The notes: generated by a model not told the origin, from the sequence alone. Numbered from the stretch's first letter, positions 13,960-22,944 are shown. The stretch is DNA of 36,847 bases from an uncultured Nocardioidaceae bacterium (GCA_902805845.1 CADCUI010000037.1:1-36847), one strand, 5' to 3'. Made by a program: numbers and translations.

Positions 13960-14619
13960 ATGGACTGGGAGCTCGTCCGGACCTCTCTCTGGCCGATCGT
14001 GAGAGGGGCGGTGCTCGGCACCATCCCGCTCACGCTGGCATCGTTCGCGCTCGGGCTGGCGATCGCCCTGGTGGTGGCCCTGATGCGGCTGAGCCGGGTC
14101 ACGGTCGCCGCCGCGGTCGCGCGGGCGTACGTGTCGGTCATCCGCGGCACCCCGCTGCTGGTGCAGCTGTTCGTGATCTTCTACGGACTGCCGTCGGTCG
14201 GGCTCACGATCAGCCCGTGGCCCAGCGCGATCATCGCCTTCTCGATGAACGTCGGCGGGTACGCCGCGGAGGTGATCCGCGCGGCGATCCTCTCGGTGCC
14301 GAAGGGCCAGTGGGAGGCCGCCCACATGGTCGGCATGTCGCGCGGACTGGCGCTGCGGCGGATCATCCTGCCGCAGGCGGCGCGGGTCTCGGTGCCGCCG
14401 CTGTCCAACACCTTCATCAGCCTGGTCAAGGACACCTCCCTCGCCTCGCTGATCCTGGTGACCGAGCTGTTCCGCGAGGCCCAGCAGATCGCCGCCCCGA
14501 GCGGTGAGTTCATGGTCCTGTACGTCGAGGCGGCCGCGGTGTACTGGGTGATCTGCCTGTTCCTGTCGGCTGGGCAGTCGAGGCTGGAGAGGAGGCTGGA
14601 CCGCTATGTCGCACACTGA
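13960..14619 (+). CDS. Amino acid ABC transporter permease
   Basis: A 219-residue membrane protein of the HisM/GlnP family with about five hydrophobic segments. YVSVIRGTPLLVQLFVIFYGLPS is the family signature in the second loop, and EAAHMVGMSRGLALRRIILPQAARVSVPPLSN is the EAA loop that contacts the ATPase. ATG at 13960 follows ACAGGA. It starts 56 bases after the binding-protein stop and overlaps the ATPase start by 14 bases. There is only one permease gene, so the channel should be a homodimer. Confidence 0.93.
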   Translation: MDWELVRTSLWPIVRGAVLGTIPLTLASFALGLAIALVVALMRLSRVTVAAAVARAYVSVIRGTPLLVQLFVIFYGLPSVGLTISPWPSAIIAFSMNVGGYAAEVIRAAILSVPKGQWEAAHMVGMSRGLALRRIILPQAARVSVPPLSNTFISLVKDTSLASLILVTELFREAQQIAAPSGEFMVLYVEAAAVYWVICLFLSAGQSRLERRLDRYVAH

Positions 14620-15385
14620 GAAATCGCACACTGAGCCGTTGCTGACGGTGTCGGGGCTGCGGAAGTCCTTCGGCGACCGCGAGGTGCTCCGGTCGATCGA
14701 CCTGGAGGTCCGCCGCGGCGGCGTGGTGGCGCTCGTTGGTCCCTCGGGCTCGGGCAAGACCACGGTGCTGCGGTGCCTGAACTCGCTCGAGGTCCCCGAC
14801 GGCGGGCGGATCACGGTCGGCGGCGCGCTGACGGTCGACTTCGACGGGAGGACCGACAAGCGGGCGTTGGACGCCCTCCGCGACCGCAGCGCGATGGTCT
14901 TCCAGCACTACAACCTGTTCCCGCACATGACCGTGCTGGAGAACGTCACCGAGGGGCCGGTCCAGGTCCGCAAGCGGCCTCGCGCTGAGGCGGTCGCCGA
15001 GGCGGAGAGGCTGCTGGCGCGGGTGGGGCTGGGAGAGCGCGGCGACGCGTATCCGCACGAGCTCTCCGGAGGTCAGCAGCAGCGGGTCGGGATCGTCCGC
15101 GCGCTGGCGATGCGGCCGCAGGTCCTTCTCTTCGACGAGCCGACCTCCGCGCTCGACCCGGAGCTGGTCGGCGACGTGCTGTCGGTGATCAAGGAGCTCT
15201 CCGACGAGGGCTGGACGATGGTGATCGTCACCCACGAGCTGGCTTTCGCCCGCGAGGTCGCCGACGAGGTCGTGTTCATGGACCAGGGCGTGGTCGTCGA
15301 GCGCGGCGCGCCCGAGGTGGTGCTCGGCTCGCCGACCCGAGAGCGGACCAGGCAGTTCGTCCGCCGGCTCCAGCAGCGGTTCTGA
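14606..15385 (+). CDS. Amino acid ABC transporter ATP-binding protein
   Basis: A 259-residue GlnQ/HisP-type ATPase. Walker A is GPSGSGKTT at 45-53, the Q-loop is MVFQHYNLFPHMTVLENV, the ABC signature is LSGGQQQRVGI, Walker B is LLFDEPTSALDPE, and the H-loop His lies in VIVTHELAFAREV. All key residues are present. The start codon lies inside the end of the permease gene (14-base overlap). The N-terminus carries a duplicated SHTE from a 15-base tandem repeat. It is the last gene of the three-gene amino acid importer. Confidence 0.95.
   Translation: MSHTEKSHTEPLLTVSGLRKSFGDREVLRSIDLEVRRGGVVALVGPSGSGKTTVLRCLNSLEVPDGGRITVGGALTVDFDGRTDKRALDALRDRSAMVFQHYNLFPHMTVLENVTEGPVQVRKRPRAEAVAEAERLLARVGLGERGDAYPHELSGGQQQRVGIVRALAMRPQVLLFDEPTSALDPELVGDVLSVIKELSDEGWTMVIVTHELAFAREVADEVVFMDQGVVVERGAPEVVLGSPTRERTRQFVRRLQQRF
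14609..14635 (+). repeat. 15-base tandem repeat at the permease/ATPase junction
   Basis: TCGCACACTGAG occurs at 14609-14620 and again at 14624-14635, a period of 15 bases. The first copy includes the permease stop; together they encode the repeated SHTEKSHTE at the ATPase N-terminus. Confidence 0.8.
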
Positions 15386-15566
15386 CGCGGACAGATCAGC
15401 ACGCCGTGGCGAGCACTGCCGCCGCGGCTCGGGTAGGCCACCGCGGGGGGTCCCGTGGCGGCCACCCGCCTGTCGCCCGGCGCCCTCGACGATCACCTGA
15501 CCATCCTGCCGCTGAGTGGGTACTGGTCATGGGGACGTGCCGATCCGCAGGAGCCGAGGAGGAGTC

Positions 15567-15932
15567 ATGGCAGTCACCGCTTTCCGGGACCTTGCGCTCG
15601 CCGACCGCGACCACGACTGGGACGGTGCGGCGGCCGAGAAGCGCGTACGGGAGTGGGCCGGCGCGCAGGACCAGCCCAACGAGAAGTACCGCGACGCCCA
15701 CGTCTGGTACGACGGCGACAAGGAGGACAACTTCACGGCGTACAAGCTGCTGATCGCCGACGTGGTGGACGGCACGCTGAAGGTCGTGCCACGTGGGCTG
15801 ATGGCCGCGGGCAACGTGATGCAAGGCGGCCGGGGAGGCGTCGACCTGCCCTCCGGTGACGTCGACAAGGTCAAGCGCCACCTGGCGAGGTACTACGACA
15901 AGATGGGCGAGGGCCCTCCCTGGGACCGTTGA
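15567..15932 (+). CDS. Small protein resembling a phage head/prohead-associated domain
   Basis: A 121-residue protein. The central and C-terminal part, TAYKLLIADVVDGTLKVVPRGLMAAGNVMQGGRGGVDLPSGDVDKVKRHLARYYDKMGEGPPW, has the look of a segment I associate with phage structural or protease polyproteins (xAYKLPxADVVDGxLxxVPRAL ... GGVDIPxxDxxxVxxHLxRYY). That association is from memory of sequence patterns. Here the module stands alone with no other phage genes nearby, so it may have been captured by the host, and its role is unknown. ATG at 15567 follows GAGGAGGAG. Monocistronic, convergent with the gamma-glutamyltransferase-family gene. Confidence 0.6.
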   Translation: MAVTAFRDLALADRDHDWDGAAAEKRVREWAGAQDQPNEKYRDAHVWYDGDKEDNFTAYKLLIADVVDGTLKVVPRGLMAAGNVMQGGRGGVDLPSGDVDKVKRHLARYYDKMGEGPPWDR

Positions 15933-15963
15933 CGTCCTCCCGTTCCGGAGCTGGTCGCCGCGT

Positions 15964-17742
15964 TCACCGCCCCACCGCGTACGCCTGCGCACCCCGCGGG
16001 CTCGCCGCGCCCCTCAGCAGCCCCCCGCCGTCGCGGGCGACGGCGCAGACCCTGCCGAGCGACCACGGGTCCTCGACGTGGACCAGGTGGCCTCTCCGGC
16101 GCAAGGACGCGACCGTCTCCTCACCCACGCGCGACTCGACGTACAGGTGCCCGGGCTCGGCGTCCCGTGGGAAGAACGACGACGGGAAGTGAGTCGTGTG
16201 CCAGGTGGGCGCGTCGATCGCCTCCTGCAGGTTCATCGCCTGGTGCACGTGCCGGAGGAAGAACGGAAGCGTCCACTGGTCCTGCATGTCTCCGCCCGGG
16301 GTCCCGAAGGCCAGCTTGGTGCCGTCGTCGCGCAGCGCCAGGGTGGGCGTCAAGGTGGTGCGCGGCCGCTTGCCCGGCGCCAGGGTGTTGGGCAACCCCC
16401 GCTCCAGCCAGAACATCTGCCCACGGGTGCTGAGGGAGAACCCCAGGCCGGGCACGGTCGGTGAGTCCTGCAGCCACCCGCCGCTGGGCGTCGCCGACAC
16501 CAGGTTGCCGAACCTGTCTGCCACGTCCAGGTGACAGGTGTCGCCAGGATGCGTCGCCGCTCGGGCACGCGTCATCGGCTCGCCGAGTGCCGCGGCTCGG
16601 GCTTGCGGCTGTTCGGGGAGCTGCGGGAGACGCGGTGCTCGCCCGCCGGGACTCCCGGGGTGCAGGCCGTCCACGACGGCGGTCTCCCCCACGGCGGAAC
16701 GGCGCCGGGCGTTGTACTCGGCCGACAACAGGTCGGCGACCGGTACGTCGACGTGGGTCGGGTCCCCGTAGTAGGCCTCTCGGTCGGCGAAGGCGAGCTT
16801 CGCGCACTCGGTGACGACATGGATCAGGTCGGCCGGCGAGCCGGCGAGTGAGTCGATGTCGAATCCCTCGAGCAGCGCGAGCTGCTGGAGGAACACCGGC
16901 CCCTGGCTCCACGGTCCCGGTTTGAGGACCGTGCAGCCGCGATAGTCACACGACAGCGCGTCCTCGATCGTGGGCCGCCAGCTCGCCAGGTCCTCGTGAC
17001 GGAGGAAGCCGGCGTGCGGGACACCGGACACGTCCATCGCCTCCCGACGGGAGAAGCGGTCGATCTCCTCGGCGACGAAGCCTTCGTAGAAGCACGTCCG
17101 GGCCGCCTCGATCTGGGCGCACCGGTCGTTGCCGGCCGACTCGGCCTCCCGGAGCACCCGCTCGTAGCAGCCCGCCAGGTCCGGATTGGTGAGCAGCGTT
17201 CCTCCTGCAGGTGGCCAACCACCCGGCATCCACAGGTCGCGCGAGGTGGGCCAGTGCTCACGAAACAGGTCAGCGGACTCCTCGACGGCGTCGGCGATCG
17301 CCGGCAGGACGACGAACCCGGACCGCGCGTACCCGATCGCGTGCTTCATCACCTCGCGCAGCGGCAAGGACCCGTGGTCGCGGAGCAGCAGCATCCAGGC
17401 TCCGAAGGCACCCGGGACCACAGCAGGGAGGTGGCCGTTGCCGGGGACGATCTCGAGCCCCAGCGACTCGAAGCCCTCCACCGTCGCCGACTGGGGGGCC
17501 ACTCCCTGCCCACACACCACGAATGCCTTCGCGCTCCGCTCGTCCCAGGCCACGATGGGGACCTCTCCACCCAGCCCGTTCATGTGCGGCTCCACCACCT
17601 GGAGCACCAGGCCGGCTGCCACGGCGGCGTCGAAGGCGTTCCCACCCGCTTCGAGGACGGCCATCCCACTCTGCGACGCCAGCCAGTGGGTGGAGGACAC
17701 CATGCCCAGGCTTCCGACCAGCTCCGGACGTGTCGTGAACAC
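15964..17742 (-). CDS. Gamma-glutamyltransferase-family Ntn hydrolase
   Basis: A 592-residue proenzyme of the gamma-glutamyltransferase family, which cleaves itself before a Thr to make two subunits. The Thr is T402 in HPGDTCHLDVADRFGNLVSATPSGG; the N-terminal signature is GMAVLEAGGNAFDAAVAAGLVLQVVEPHMNGLGGE, and PGKRPRTTLTPTL ... FGTPGGDMQDQW follows. It is closer in these segments to the HpxW/YwrD-like amidohydrolases than to classical glutathione GGT. There is no signal peptide, so it should be cytoplasmic. GTG at 17742 follows GGAGGGG. It is the last of six co-directional genes after an ABC importer and a C45 enzyme, suggesting hydrolysis of an imported amide. Confidence 0.88.
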   Translation of the reverse strand: MFTTRPELVGSLGMVSSTHWLASQSGMAVLEAGGNAFDAAVAAGLVLQVVEPHMNGLGGEVPIVAWDERSAKAFVVCGQGVAPQSATVEGFESLGLEIVPGNGHLPAVVPGAFGAWMLLLRDHGSLPLREVMKHAIGYARSGFVVLPAIADAVEESADLFREHWPTSRDLWMPGGWPPAGGTLLTNPDLAGCYERVLREAESAGNDRCAQIEAARTCFYEGFVAEEIDRFSRREAMDVSGVPHAGFLRHEDLASWRPTIEDALSCDYRGCTVLKPGPWSQGPVFLQQLALLEGFDIDSLAGSPADLIHVVTECAKLAFADREAYYGDPTHVDVPVADLLSAEYNARRRSAVGETAVVDGLHPGSPGGRAPRLPQLPEQPQARAAALGEPMTRARAATHPGDTCHLDVADRFGNLVSATPSGGWLQDSPTVPGLGFSLSTRGQMFWLERGLPNTLAPGKRPRTTLTPTLALRDDGTKLAFGTPGGDMQDQWTLPFFLRHVHQAMNLQEAIDAPTWHTTHFPSSFFPRDAEPGHLYVESRVGEETVASLRRRGHLVHVEDPWSLGRVCAVARDGGGLLRGAASPRGAQAYAVGR

Positions 17743-17782
17743 AGTGCCCCTCCGTGGTCGGCCTTTTCGTGGGTTCGCGAGA

Positions 17783-18871
17783 TCAGCTGCCTGACGTGAA
17801 CGTGTACCGCTCGGCCTCCGTGGTGCACGGCGGCCCAAGTCCGTAGTGGACCTCGCCACGTGAGGGAGCCGCGACCACCCAGAAGACCGTCTGCATGTCT
17901 TCCGGCGCCGTGGCGTGCCGACAGATCGACTCCGGCGCGCCTTCATGGTCGGAGAGGATCCTTCGCAGCACCTCAGGCGTCACCGCACCAGGCTCCATCC
18001 CGTCCAGGAGCTCCGTCACTCGCTGCCCGCGCGCGGCCGAGCGCGCCGCGTGCTGCGGACTTCGCTCATAGGGCTGCATCGTGCCGAGCGCGTAGTGGTT
18101 CTCGTGGTGGAGCAGGCCCCGGTCGTCGACGGACATCTCTGCCATGGCGGTGGCTGACCCCTCCAGACACACGATGCTGCCCTCGGCGTCCGCGAGGACC
18201 CAGTTGTACGACGAGGCACGTTCGACGTGTCCCACGAGCGCTCTCGCCTCCGCCAACGTGCGTGCTCGCGACACAGCCGTCATCAGCAGGAGCCGTGGTA
18301 TCCCGACGCGGTCGTCGTTCGGAGCGAGCTCGTTGCCGGTGATGCTCAGCCCGCGGCTGTTCCACCCGACGCTGAGCCACGGCCCGATCCCGATGCTGAG
18401 GACGGTGGGCTGGTCGTCCACGGACCACTCGATGACGCAGACGTCGTCCTGGACCGTCGCAGGTAGGTCGTTGTTGTGCGCGATCAGAGGGCCGCTCCCT
18501 GCAGTCGCCGGAGGGCGGGCCGCGACGTCGGTGCAGCCTCGGAACGCCGGCGTGGGAACGCGGGCGGTCGTGTCGCGACCGGGCCAGATCTCCTCGACCG
18601 AGGCGGCGAACAGGTGTCGCCTGTCGACCTCCGCCGCGTCGGCCGCGGCGTCGAGCTCCTCGACGACCCAGGGGAGCGCCTCGACCGTTGCCTCGCGGAA
18701 CCGGTCGGCGAGGCTCAGCTGGTCGCTCAACGAGCGTCCCGGCGGCAGCTGGTCCGCGCTGAAGGAGCAGGCGCGCCGGATGGCATCCCGGCAGGCGGCG
18801 CCGACCTGCCTCCCCACGTCCCTGTGGCTGCCCCTGACACGGATGATCGACGGTCCGACGTGGTGCGACAT
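17783..18871 (-). CDS. C45-family Ntn acyltransferase/amidase (isopenicillin N acyltransferase-like)
   Basis: A 362-residue self-processing enzyme of peptidase family C45, named after the fungal acyl-CoA:6-aminopenicillanate acyltransferase. The catalytic Cys is C113 in AFRGCTDVAARP, the expected cleavage point; LIAHNNDLPATVQDDVCVIEW, GWNSRGLSITGNEL, GIPRLLLMTAVSRARTLAEA and SSYNWVLADAEGSIVCLE are family segments. Bacterial members act as amidases or acyltransferases on N-acyl or peptide substrates; the substrate here is unknown. No signal peptide. ATG at 18871 follows GAGGAGAGG and lies two bases after the ATPase stop, so it is in the transporter operon. Confidence 0.85.
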   Translation of the reverse strand: MSHHVGPSIIRVRGSHRDVGRQVGAACRDAIRRACSFSADQLPPGRSLSDQLSLADRFREATVEALPWVVEELDAAADAAEVDRRHLFAASVEEIWPGRDTTARVPTPAFRGCTDVAARPPATAGSGPLIAHNNDLPATVQDDVCVIEWSVDDQPTVLSIGIGPWLSVGWNSRGLSITGNELAPNDDRVGIPRLLLMTAVSRARTLAEARALVGHVERASSYNWVLADAEGSIVCLEGSATAMAEMSVDDRGLLHHENHYALGTMQPYERSPQHAARSAARGQRVTELLDGMEPGAVTPEVLRRILSDHEGAPESICRHATAPEDMQTVFWVVAAPSRGEVHYGLGPPCTTEAERYTFTSGS

Positions 18872-18873
18872 GG

Positions 18874-19992
18874 TCACCTCTCCTCGGGGTAGAACCGGGG
18901 CGCGCCGGGCGCCCAGCCGACTCCTACCCACTCTCCGACGTCGACACGGATCGCGCGCCGGTCGCGGACCGAGACGATGCGCATCGCGTCGCCGAGTGCG
19001 ACCTCCACCCGGCTGCCCGCCCCCAGGAACATCTGGCTCACCACCTGACCGACGACGTGCCGCCCGCCCTCCGCGTCCTCCCTCGCGGTCAGCACGACGT
19101 CCTCGGGCCTGATCATCAGGCGGCCGCGGGTCGAGGCCGCGGCAGTCAGCCCCGGCACGCGTACCTTCTCGCCGTACGCCAGCTGGAGCGTGACCCCGTC
19201 ACCGTCGTGGGCGAGCACCTCGGCGGCCAGCAGGTTGCTGTGGCCGACGAAGTCAGCCACGAACGCAGAGGCCGGGTTGTCGTAGACCTCCTGGGGTGGC
19301 CCGACCTGTTGGACCTTCCCTTCGTGCATGACTGCCAGCCGGTCAGACATGGCCAGCGCCTCCTCCTGGTCGTGCGTCACGTAGACGAAGGAGATGCCGA
19401 CCTCCTGCTGAAGCCGTTTGAGCTCCAGCTGCATCCCCTTTCGCAGCTTGGCGTCCAGGGCCGCCAGCGGTTCGTCCAGCAGCAGGACCGTCGGGTTGTT
19501 CACGAGCACGCGTGCCAGCGCGACCCGTTGCTGCTGTCCGCCGGACATCTGTTGCGGGTACTTCTTCTCGCTGCCGGAGAGCTGCACCAGCTCCAGCGCC
19601 TCCCCCACCCGCGTCCGGATCTCGTTCCTGGGGAGCTTCCGCTCCTTGAGACCGAACGCGATGTTCCCGGCCACCGTGAGGTGAGGGAAGAGTGCGTACT
19701 GCTGGAAGACGGTGTTGCAGGGCCGCCGGTGAGGCGGCACCCGGGTGACGTCCGTGCCGGCGATGACGACGCGCCCCGCGTCGATGCCCGCGAACCCCGC
19801 GATGATCCGCAGCAGCGACGTCTTGCCCGACCCGCTCGGCCCCAGCAGTGAGAAGAACTCGGCTCCCACCGAGAGCGAGACGTCGTCGACTGCCGTCATG
19901 CTCCCGTAGCGCTTGGTGACACCGGTCAGCTCGACGACGTCGTACGTCGACTCCTGGCGGTCCTGTATGACCCTGCTTCCGGTGGACGTCAT
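18874..19992 (-). CDS. Polyamine/opine-type ABC transporter ATP-binding protein (PotA-like)
   Basis: A 372-residue ATPase. Walker A is GPSGSGKTS (51-59), the Q-loop FQQYALFPHLTVAGN, the ABC signature MSGGQQQRVAL, Walker B LLLDEPLAALDAK and the H-loop YVTHDQEEALAMSD. After about residue 245 comes a TOBE domain (LMIRPEDVVLTA ... VGQVVSQMFLGAGSRVEVALGD), as in PotA and other regulated importers. ATG at 19992 overlaps the permease TGA by four bases, and the stop lies two bases before the C45 gene. Confidence 0.93.
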   Translation of the reverse strand: MTSTGSRVIQDRQESTYDVVELTGVTKRYGSMTAVDDVSLSVGAEFFSLLGPSGSGKTSLLRIIAGFAGIDAGRVVIAGTDVTRVPPHRRPCNTVFQQYALFPHLTVAGNIAFGLKERKLPRNEIRTRVGEALELVQLSGSEKKYPQQMSGGQQQRVALARVLVNNPTVLLLDEPLAALDAKLRKGMQLELKRLQQEVGISFVYVTHDQEEALAMSDRLAVMHEGKVQQVGPPQEVYDNPASAFVADFVGHSNLLAAEVLAHDGDGVTLQLAYGEKVRVPGLTAAASTRGRLMIRPEDVVLTAREDAEGGRHVVGQVVSQMFLGAGSRVEVALGDAMRIVSVRDRRAIRVDVGEWVGVGWAPGAPRFYPEER

Positions 19993-20822
19993 GGCGTCTC
20001 CTCCATGGTGTTGAGGGTCTGGTTGCGCAGCGCACGGCTCGACAGCACCAGCGTGAGGACGAGCCCTGCGACGAGCACGACCGCCACACCTGTCGTCAGG
20101 GCCAGGGCCGGTGGCACCAGCTCACCTCGCCGAAGGCTCGAGAAGAAGTAGACCGGCAGGGTCGGCTCGAAGCCGGAGAGGAAGAACGACAGGTAGAGCT
20201 CGTCGAAAGAGACCTGGAAGGCCGTGACGGCTCCCACGATGAGCGCCGGTCTCACCGCGGGCAGGTGCACCTTCCACACCACGCGCCACCAGGTCGCGCC
20301 GAGGTCGATCGCGGCTTCCTCGATGCTCTCGGGCATGGCAGCCGCCCGTGTGGCCACCAGGAGCAGCACGTACGGGATCGCGATGACCGTGTGCCCGACG
20401 ATGACCGTGACGAGGGAGGGCCTCACGTCGAAGGCCATGAACGTCAGCAGCAGGGCGACCGCGAGCCCGAGGTACGGAACGGCCAGCGGGATGAGCCCGA
20501 GAGCTGCCAGGAGTGCGCGCCCGCGGAAGCGGAACCGGACGAGTGCGATCCCGGCAATCGCTCCGATGACGGTGGCGACAGCCGCGGTGGCGAGTCCGAC
20601 GATGAAGCTGGTCCGCAGCGCCTCGAGGAGCTCGGGCGACTGGAGCGCCTTCTCGTACCAGCGGAGCGAGAAGCCGTCCCAGGGGAGGCTCATCCGCTCG
20701 GAGTCGTGGAAGGAGAACATGGCGAGCACCAGGAGTGGCAGGTACAGCAGGACCACGTAGACCCAGAAGTAGGTCCAGAGGCCCGCGTGGCGTCCGGCGC
20801 CGAAGTCGTCAGAGCTTGACAT
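19989..20822 (-). CDS. ABC transporter permease, PotC-like
   Basis: A 277-residue inner-membrane permease with about six hydrophobic segments, the first at about 16-38. The EAA loop is SIEEAAIDLGATWWRVVWKVHLPAVRPAL. It belongs to the spermidine/putrescine-type (MOI) permeases and should pair with the PotB-like protein encoded just upstream, whose gene it overlaps by 14 bases. Overlap by four bases with the ATPase gene shows a tightly coupled operon. Confidence 0.92.
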   Translation of the reverse strand: MSSSDDFGAGRHAGLWTYFWVYVVLLYLPLLVLAMFSFHDSERMSLPWDGFSLRWYEKALQSPELLEALRTSFIVGLATAAVATVIGAIAGIALVRFRFRGRALLAALGLIPLAVPYLGLAVALLLTFMAFDVRPSLVTVIVGHTVIAIPYVLLLVATRAAAMPESIEEAAIDLGATWWRVVWKVHLPAVRPALIVGAVTAFQVSFDELYLSFFLSGFEPTLPVYFFSSLRRGELVPPALALTTGVAVVLVAGLVLTLVLSSRALRNQTLNTMEETP

Positions 20823-21711
20823 CGGTCACCGACCTGATGCGGACGAGGCGGACGGCGAGCACCATGAGGACCGCGGCGACCACCAGGAGGATCACCGTGA
20901 GGACGGCCCCGGAGGGGAGGTCGAACGTGCTCAGGAAGCGCTGGATGACGTTTCCGAGCATCACGCCGTCGGCGCCACCCACCGACGCGGCGGTGGCGAA
21001 GTCTCCCAGCGTGGGGATGAACACCAGGAAGAAGGCCGTGTAGAGCCCCGGCAGCGCCAGCGGGACGATGACCCGCCGCACGGTGCGCATCGGCGAGGCG
21101 CCGAGGTCCGCCGCCGCCTCCAGGAGACTCCGGTCGAGGGCGTCGAGCCGCACGAAGATCGGCAACGCGGCCCACGGCACCCACACGTAGGTGAGCACCA
21201 CCACGACGGTCAACCGGCTGTAGAGCAGGGCCGACAGTGGTTGGTCGAGCAGACCGAGTCCGATGGCGACCTCGTTGAGGAGGCCGTTCTTCCCGAGGAT
21301 CAGCCGCCAGGCGAAGATGCGCAGGACGTAGCTGGTCAGGAACGGCACGAAGGCAAGCCCGAGGAGCAGGTACCGGCGTCGTCCGGCCACCAGCGCCAGC
21401 AGGTAGGCGATGGGGAAGGCGAACACCACGGACAGGGCCGCCACGATCGCCGAGGCCAGGATCGTCCACAGCAGGAGCGCACGGTAGGACTCGACGTCCA
21501 GGATGCTGCGGTAGGCGTCCGCGGAGTAGCCGGTGTTGGTGCCCAGCACCGTGCCGGGTGGCTGGAACGACCAGAGGACGAGGATCCCCAGCGGACCGAT
21601 CAGGAAGGCGACAAGCCACAGCGTCGGGACGGCGGAGAGCCGCAGCCCGAAGGACGAGCGCCGGCTGGGGTCGCCGACGCTCGTGGTCTTCCTGGGACGA
21701 TCAGCCGCCAT
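20809..21711 (-). CDS. ABC transporter permease, PotB-like
   Basis: A 300-residue inner-membrane permease. The N-terminal cytoplasmic stretch is followed by a first helix in LSAVPTLWLVAFLIGPLGILVLWSF, then a periplasmic loop and about five more segments. The EAA loop is SLLEAAADLGASPMRTVRRVIVPLALPGL. ATG at 21711 lies inside the end of the binding-protein gene (11-base overlap); a GTG at 21729 would add six residues. Neither has a strong ribosome site, consistent with coupling to translation of the gene before it. Confidence 0.92.
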   Translation of the reverse strand: MAADRPRKTTSVGDPSRRSSFGLRLSAVPTLWLVAFLIGPLGILVLWSFQPPGTVLGTNTGYSADAYRSILDVESYRALLLWTILASAIVAALSVVFAFPIAYLLALVAGRRRYLLLGLAFVPFLTSYVLRIFAWRLILGKNGLLNEVAIGLGLLDQPLSALLYSRLTVVVVLTYVWVPWAALPIFVRLDALDRSLLEAAADLGASPMRTVRRVIVPLALPGLYTAFFLVFIPTLGDFATAASVGGADGVMLGNVIQRFLSTFDLPSGAVLTVILLVVAAVLMVLAVRLVRIRSVTDVKL

Positions 21712-22831
21712 AACCAGCGGTGACTTCACTCCAGATCTGGTTGAAGGAGGTCCGCTGCTCAGGCGTCAGCGGCTCTGCGAAGTGCGTCGACTCGATGATG
21801 TCCTGACGGTCGAGCTCGAGAGCCTTGACCGTCTTGGGGTCCGCCTCCGAGAGGGCCGCCTTGTTGGAGCAGCCGAGGAAGTACTCGTTGATCGCGGCGG
21901 TGCAGGCCTCCGGCGAGATCGCCGAGTCGATGTACTCCAGGGCCAGGTCGTAGTGCTCGGTGTCCTTCATGACCACGAAGCCGCACGACCACCCGGTCCT
22001 CCCCTCGCTGGGGTTGATGTAGGTGACCGGGGTGCCACCGTCCTTGATCTTCGCGTACTGGTCGTTCCAGCCGAACCCCATGCTCACGTCGCCGTTGTCC
22101 ATCTGCTGGATGAGGTCGGTGCCGGCGTCCCACAGCGTCCGGATGTTGGGTCCGAGCTCGACCAGCTTCTCCTTGACCTGCTCCAGCTGCGCCTCGTCCA
22201 GGTCCGGGTAGGGCAGGTCGAGAGCCAGGCTGGCGACGCGCACGGCGCCCTCACCGAAGTTCTCCATGGAGATCTGGTCCTTGTAGGCGGGGTCCCACAT
22301 GTCTGCCCAGCTCGTCGGGACCTCGCCGCCCGGGACCGTCTCGGTGTTGACGATCAGGGACTCGTACCCCCAGTCCCAAGGGACGTAGTAGTACTTGCCG
22401 TCGATCTTGCCGAGCTCGGCCTGCTGCTTGTCGACGTCCTTCCAGTTGGAGAGTCGCTCCACGTCGATGGGGGCGATGAGGTCAGCCCTCACGTAGTCGG
22501 CAATCCAGTTGGCGCAGGGGTGTGCGATGTCGACCCGTGCACCACCGGCCTGGACCTTGGAGAAGAACTCGCTGCCCGCCGAGGCGTACTGGTACTCCAG
22601 CTTGTTCGCGCTGAAGTCCTCGGCGAACGAGGGGTGGAACATGTCCTCCTGGTAGCCCTCCCACTCCAGCAGCTTCAGCCCGCCCGCGTCCTCCGCCGCC
22701 GCCGGACTGTCGGGGAACCCCGAGGCATCGGTGTCGCCGCCACCTCCCCCGGACCCTCCGCAGGCGGCAAGGGTGAGCAGCGCGAACGCGGCGGTGGCGG
22801 CGCCGAACGCCCTGGGGTGACGTGGCTTCAT
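21701..22831 (-). CDS. Polyamine-type ABC transporter substrate-binding lipoprotein (PotD-like)
   Basis: A 376-residue lipoprotein with lipobox LAAC (C24) followed by a Gly-rich linker. The body resembles PotD/PotF-type family 6/8 binding proteins: LLEWEGYQEDMFHPSFAEDF opens the first lobe, KYYYVPWDWGYESLIVNTETVPGGEVPTSWADMWDPAYKDQI is the typical middle, and MGFGWNDQYAKIKDGGTPVTYINPSEGRTGWSCG is in the second lobe. The ligand cannot be set: this group binds polyamines, opines, thiamine or small amides. ATG at 22831 follows GAGAGG. First gene of the six-gene operon. Confidence 0.92.
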   Translation of the reverse strand: MKPRHPRAFGAATAAFALLTLAACGGSGGGGGDTDASGFPDSPAAAEDAGGLKLLEWEGYQEDMFHPSFAEDFSANKLEYQYASAGSEFFSKVQAGGARVDIAHPCANWIADYVRADLIAPIDVERLSNWKDVDKQQAELGKIDGKYYYVPWDWGYESLIVNTETVPGGEVPTSWADMWDPAYKDQISMENFGEGAVRVASLALDLPYPDLDEAQLEQVKEKLVELGPNIRTLWDAGTDLIQQMDNGDVSMGFGWNDQYAKIKDGGTPVTYINPSEGRTGWSCGFVVMKDTEHYDLALEYIDSAISPEACTAAINEYFLGCSNKAALSEADPKTVKALELDRQDIIESTHFAEPLTPEQRTSFNQIWSEVTAGYGG

Positions 22832-22944
22832 GACGACCTCTCGATGTGGCTCGGGAACGGCGCGCTGAGCTGCAGGACGCCGCGTGGGTGCGCGTCGACG
22901 CCTGAGCTGAGACGGGCGATGGGGTCGGGGCGAGGGAACTGTAA

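Noticed and set aside
13696-14859. Minus-strand open frame opposite the amino acid permease
   Set aside because: Antisense to a well-supported operon and lacks family motifs.
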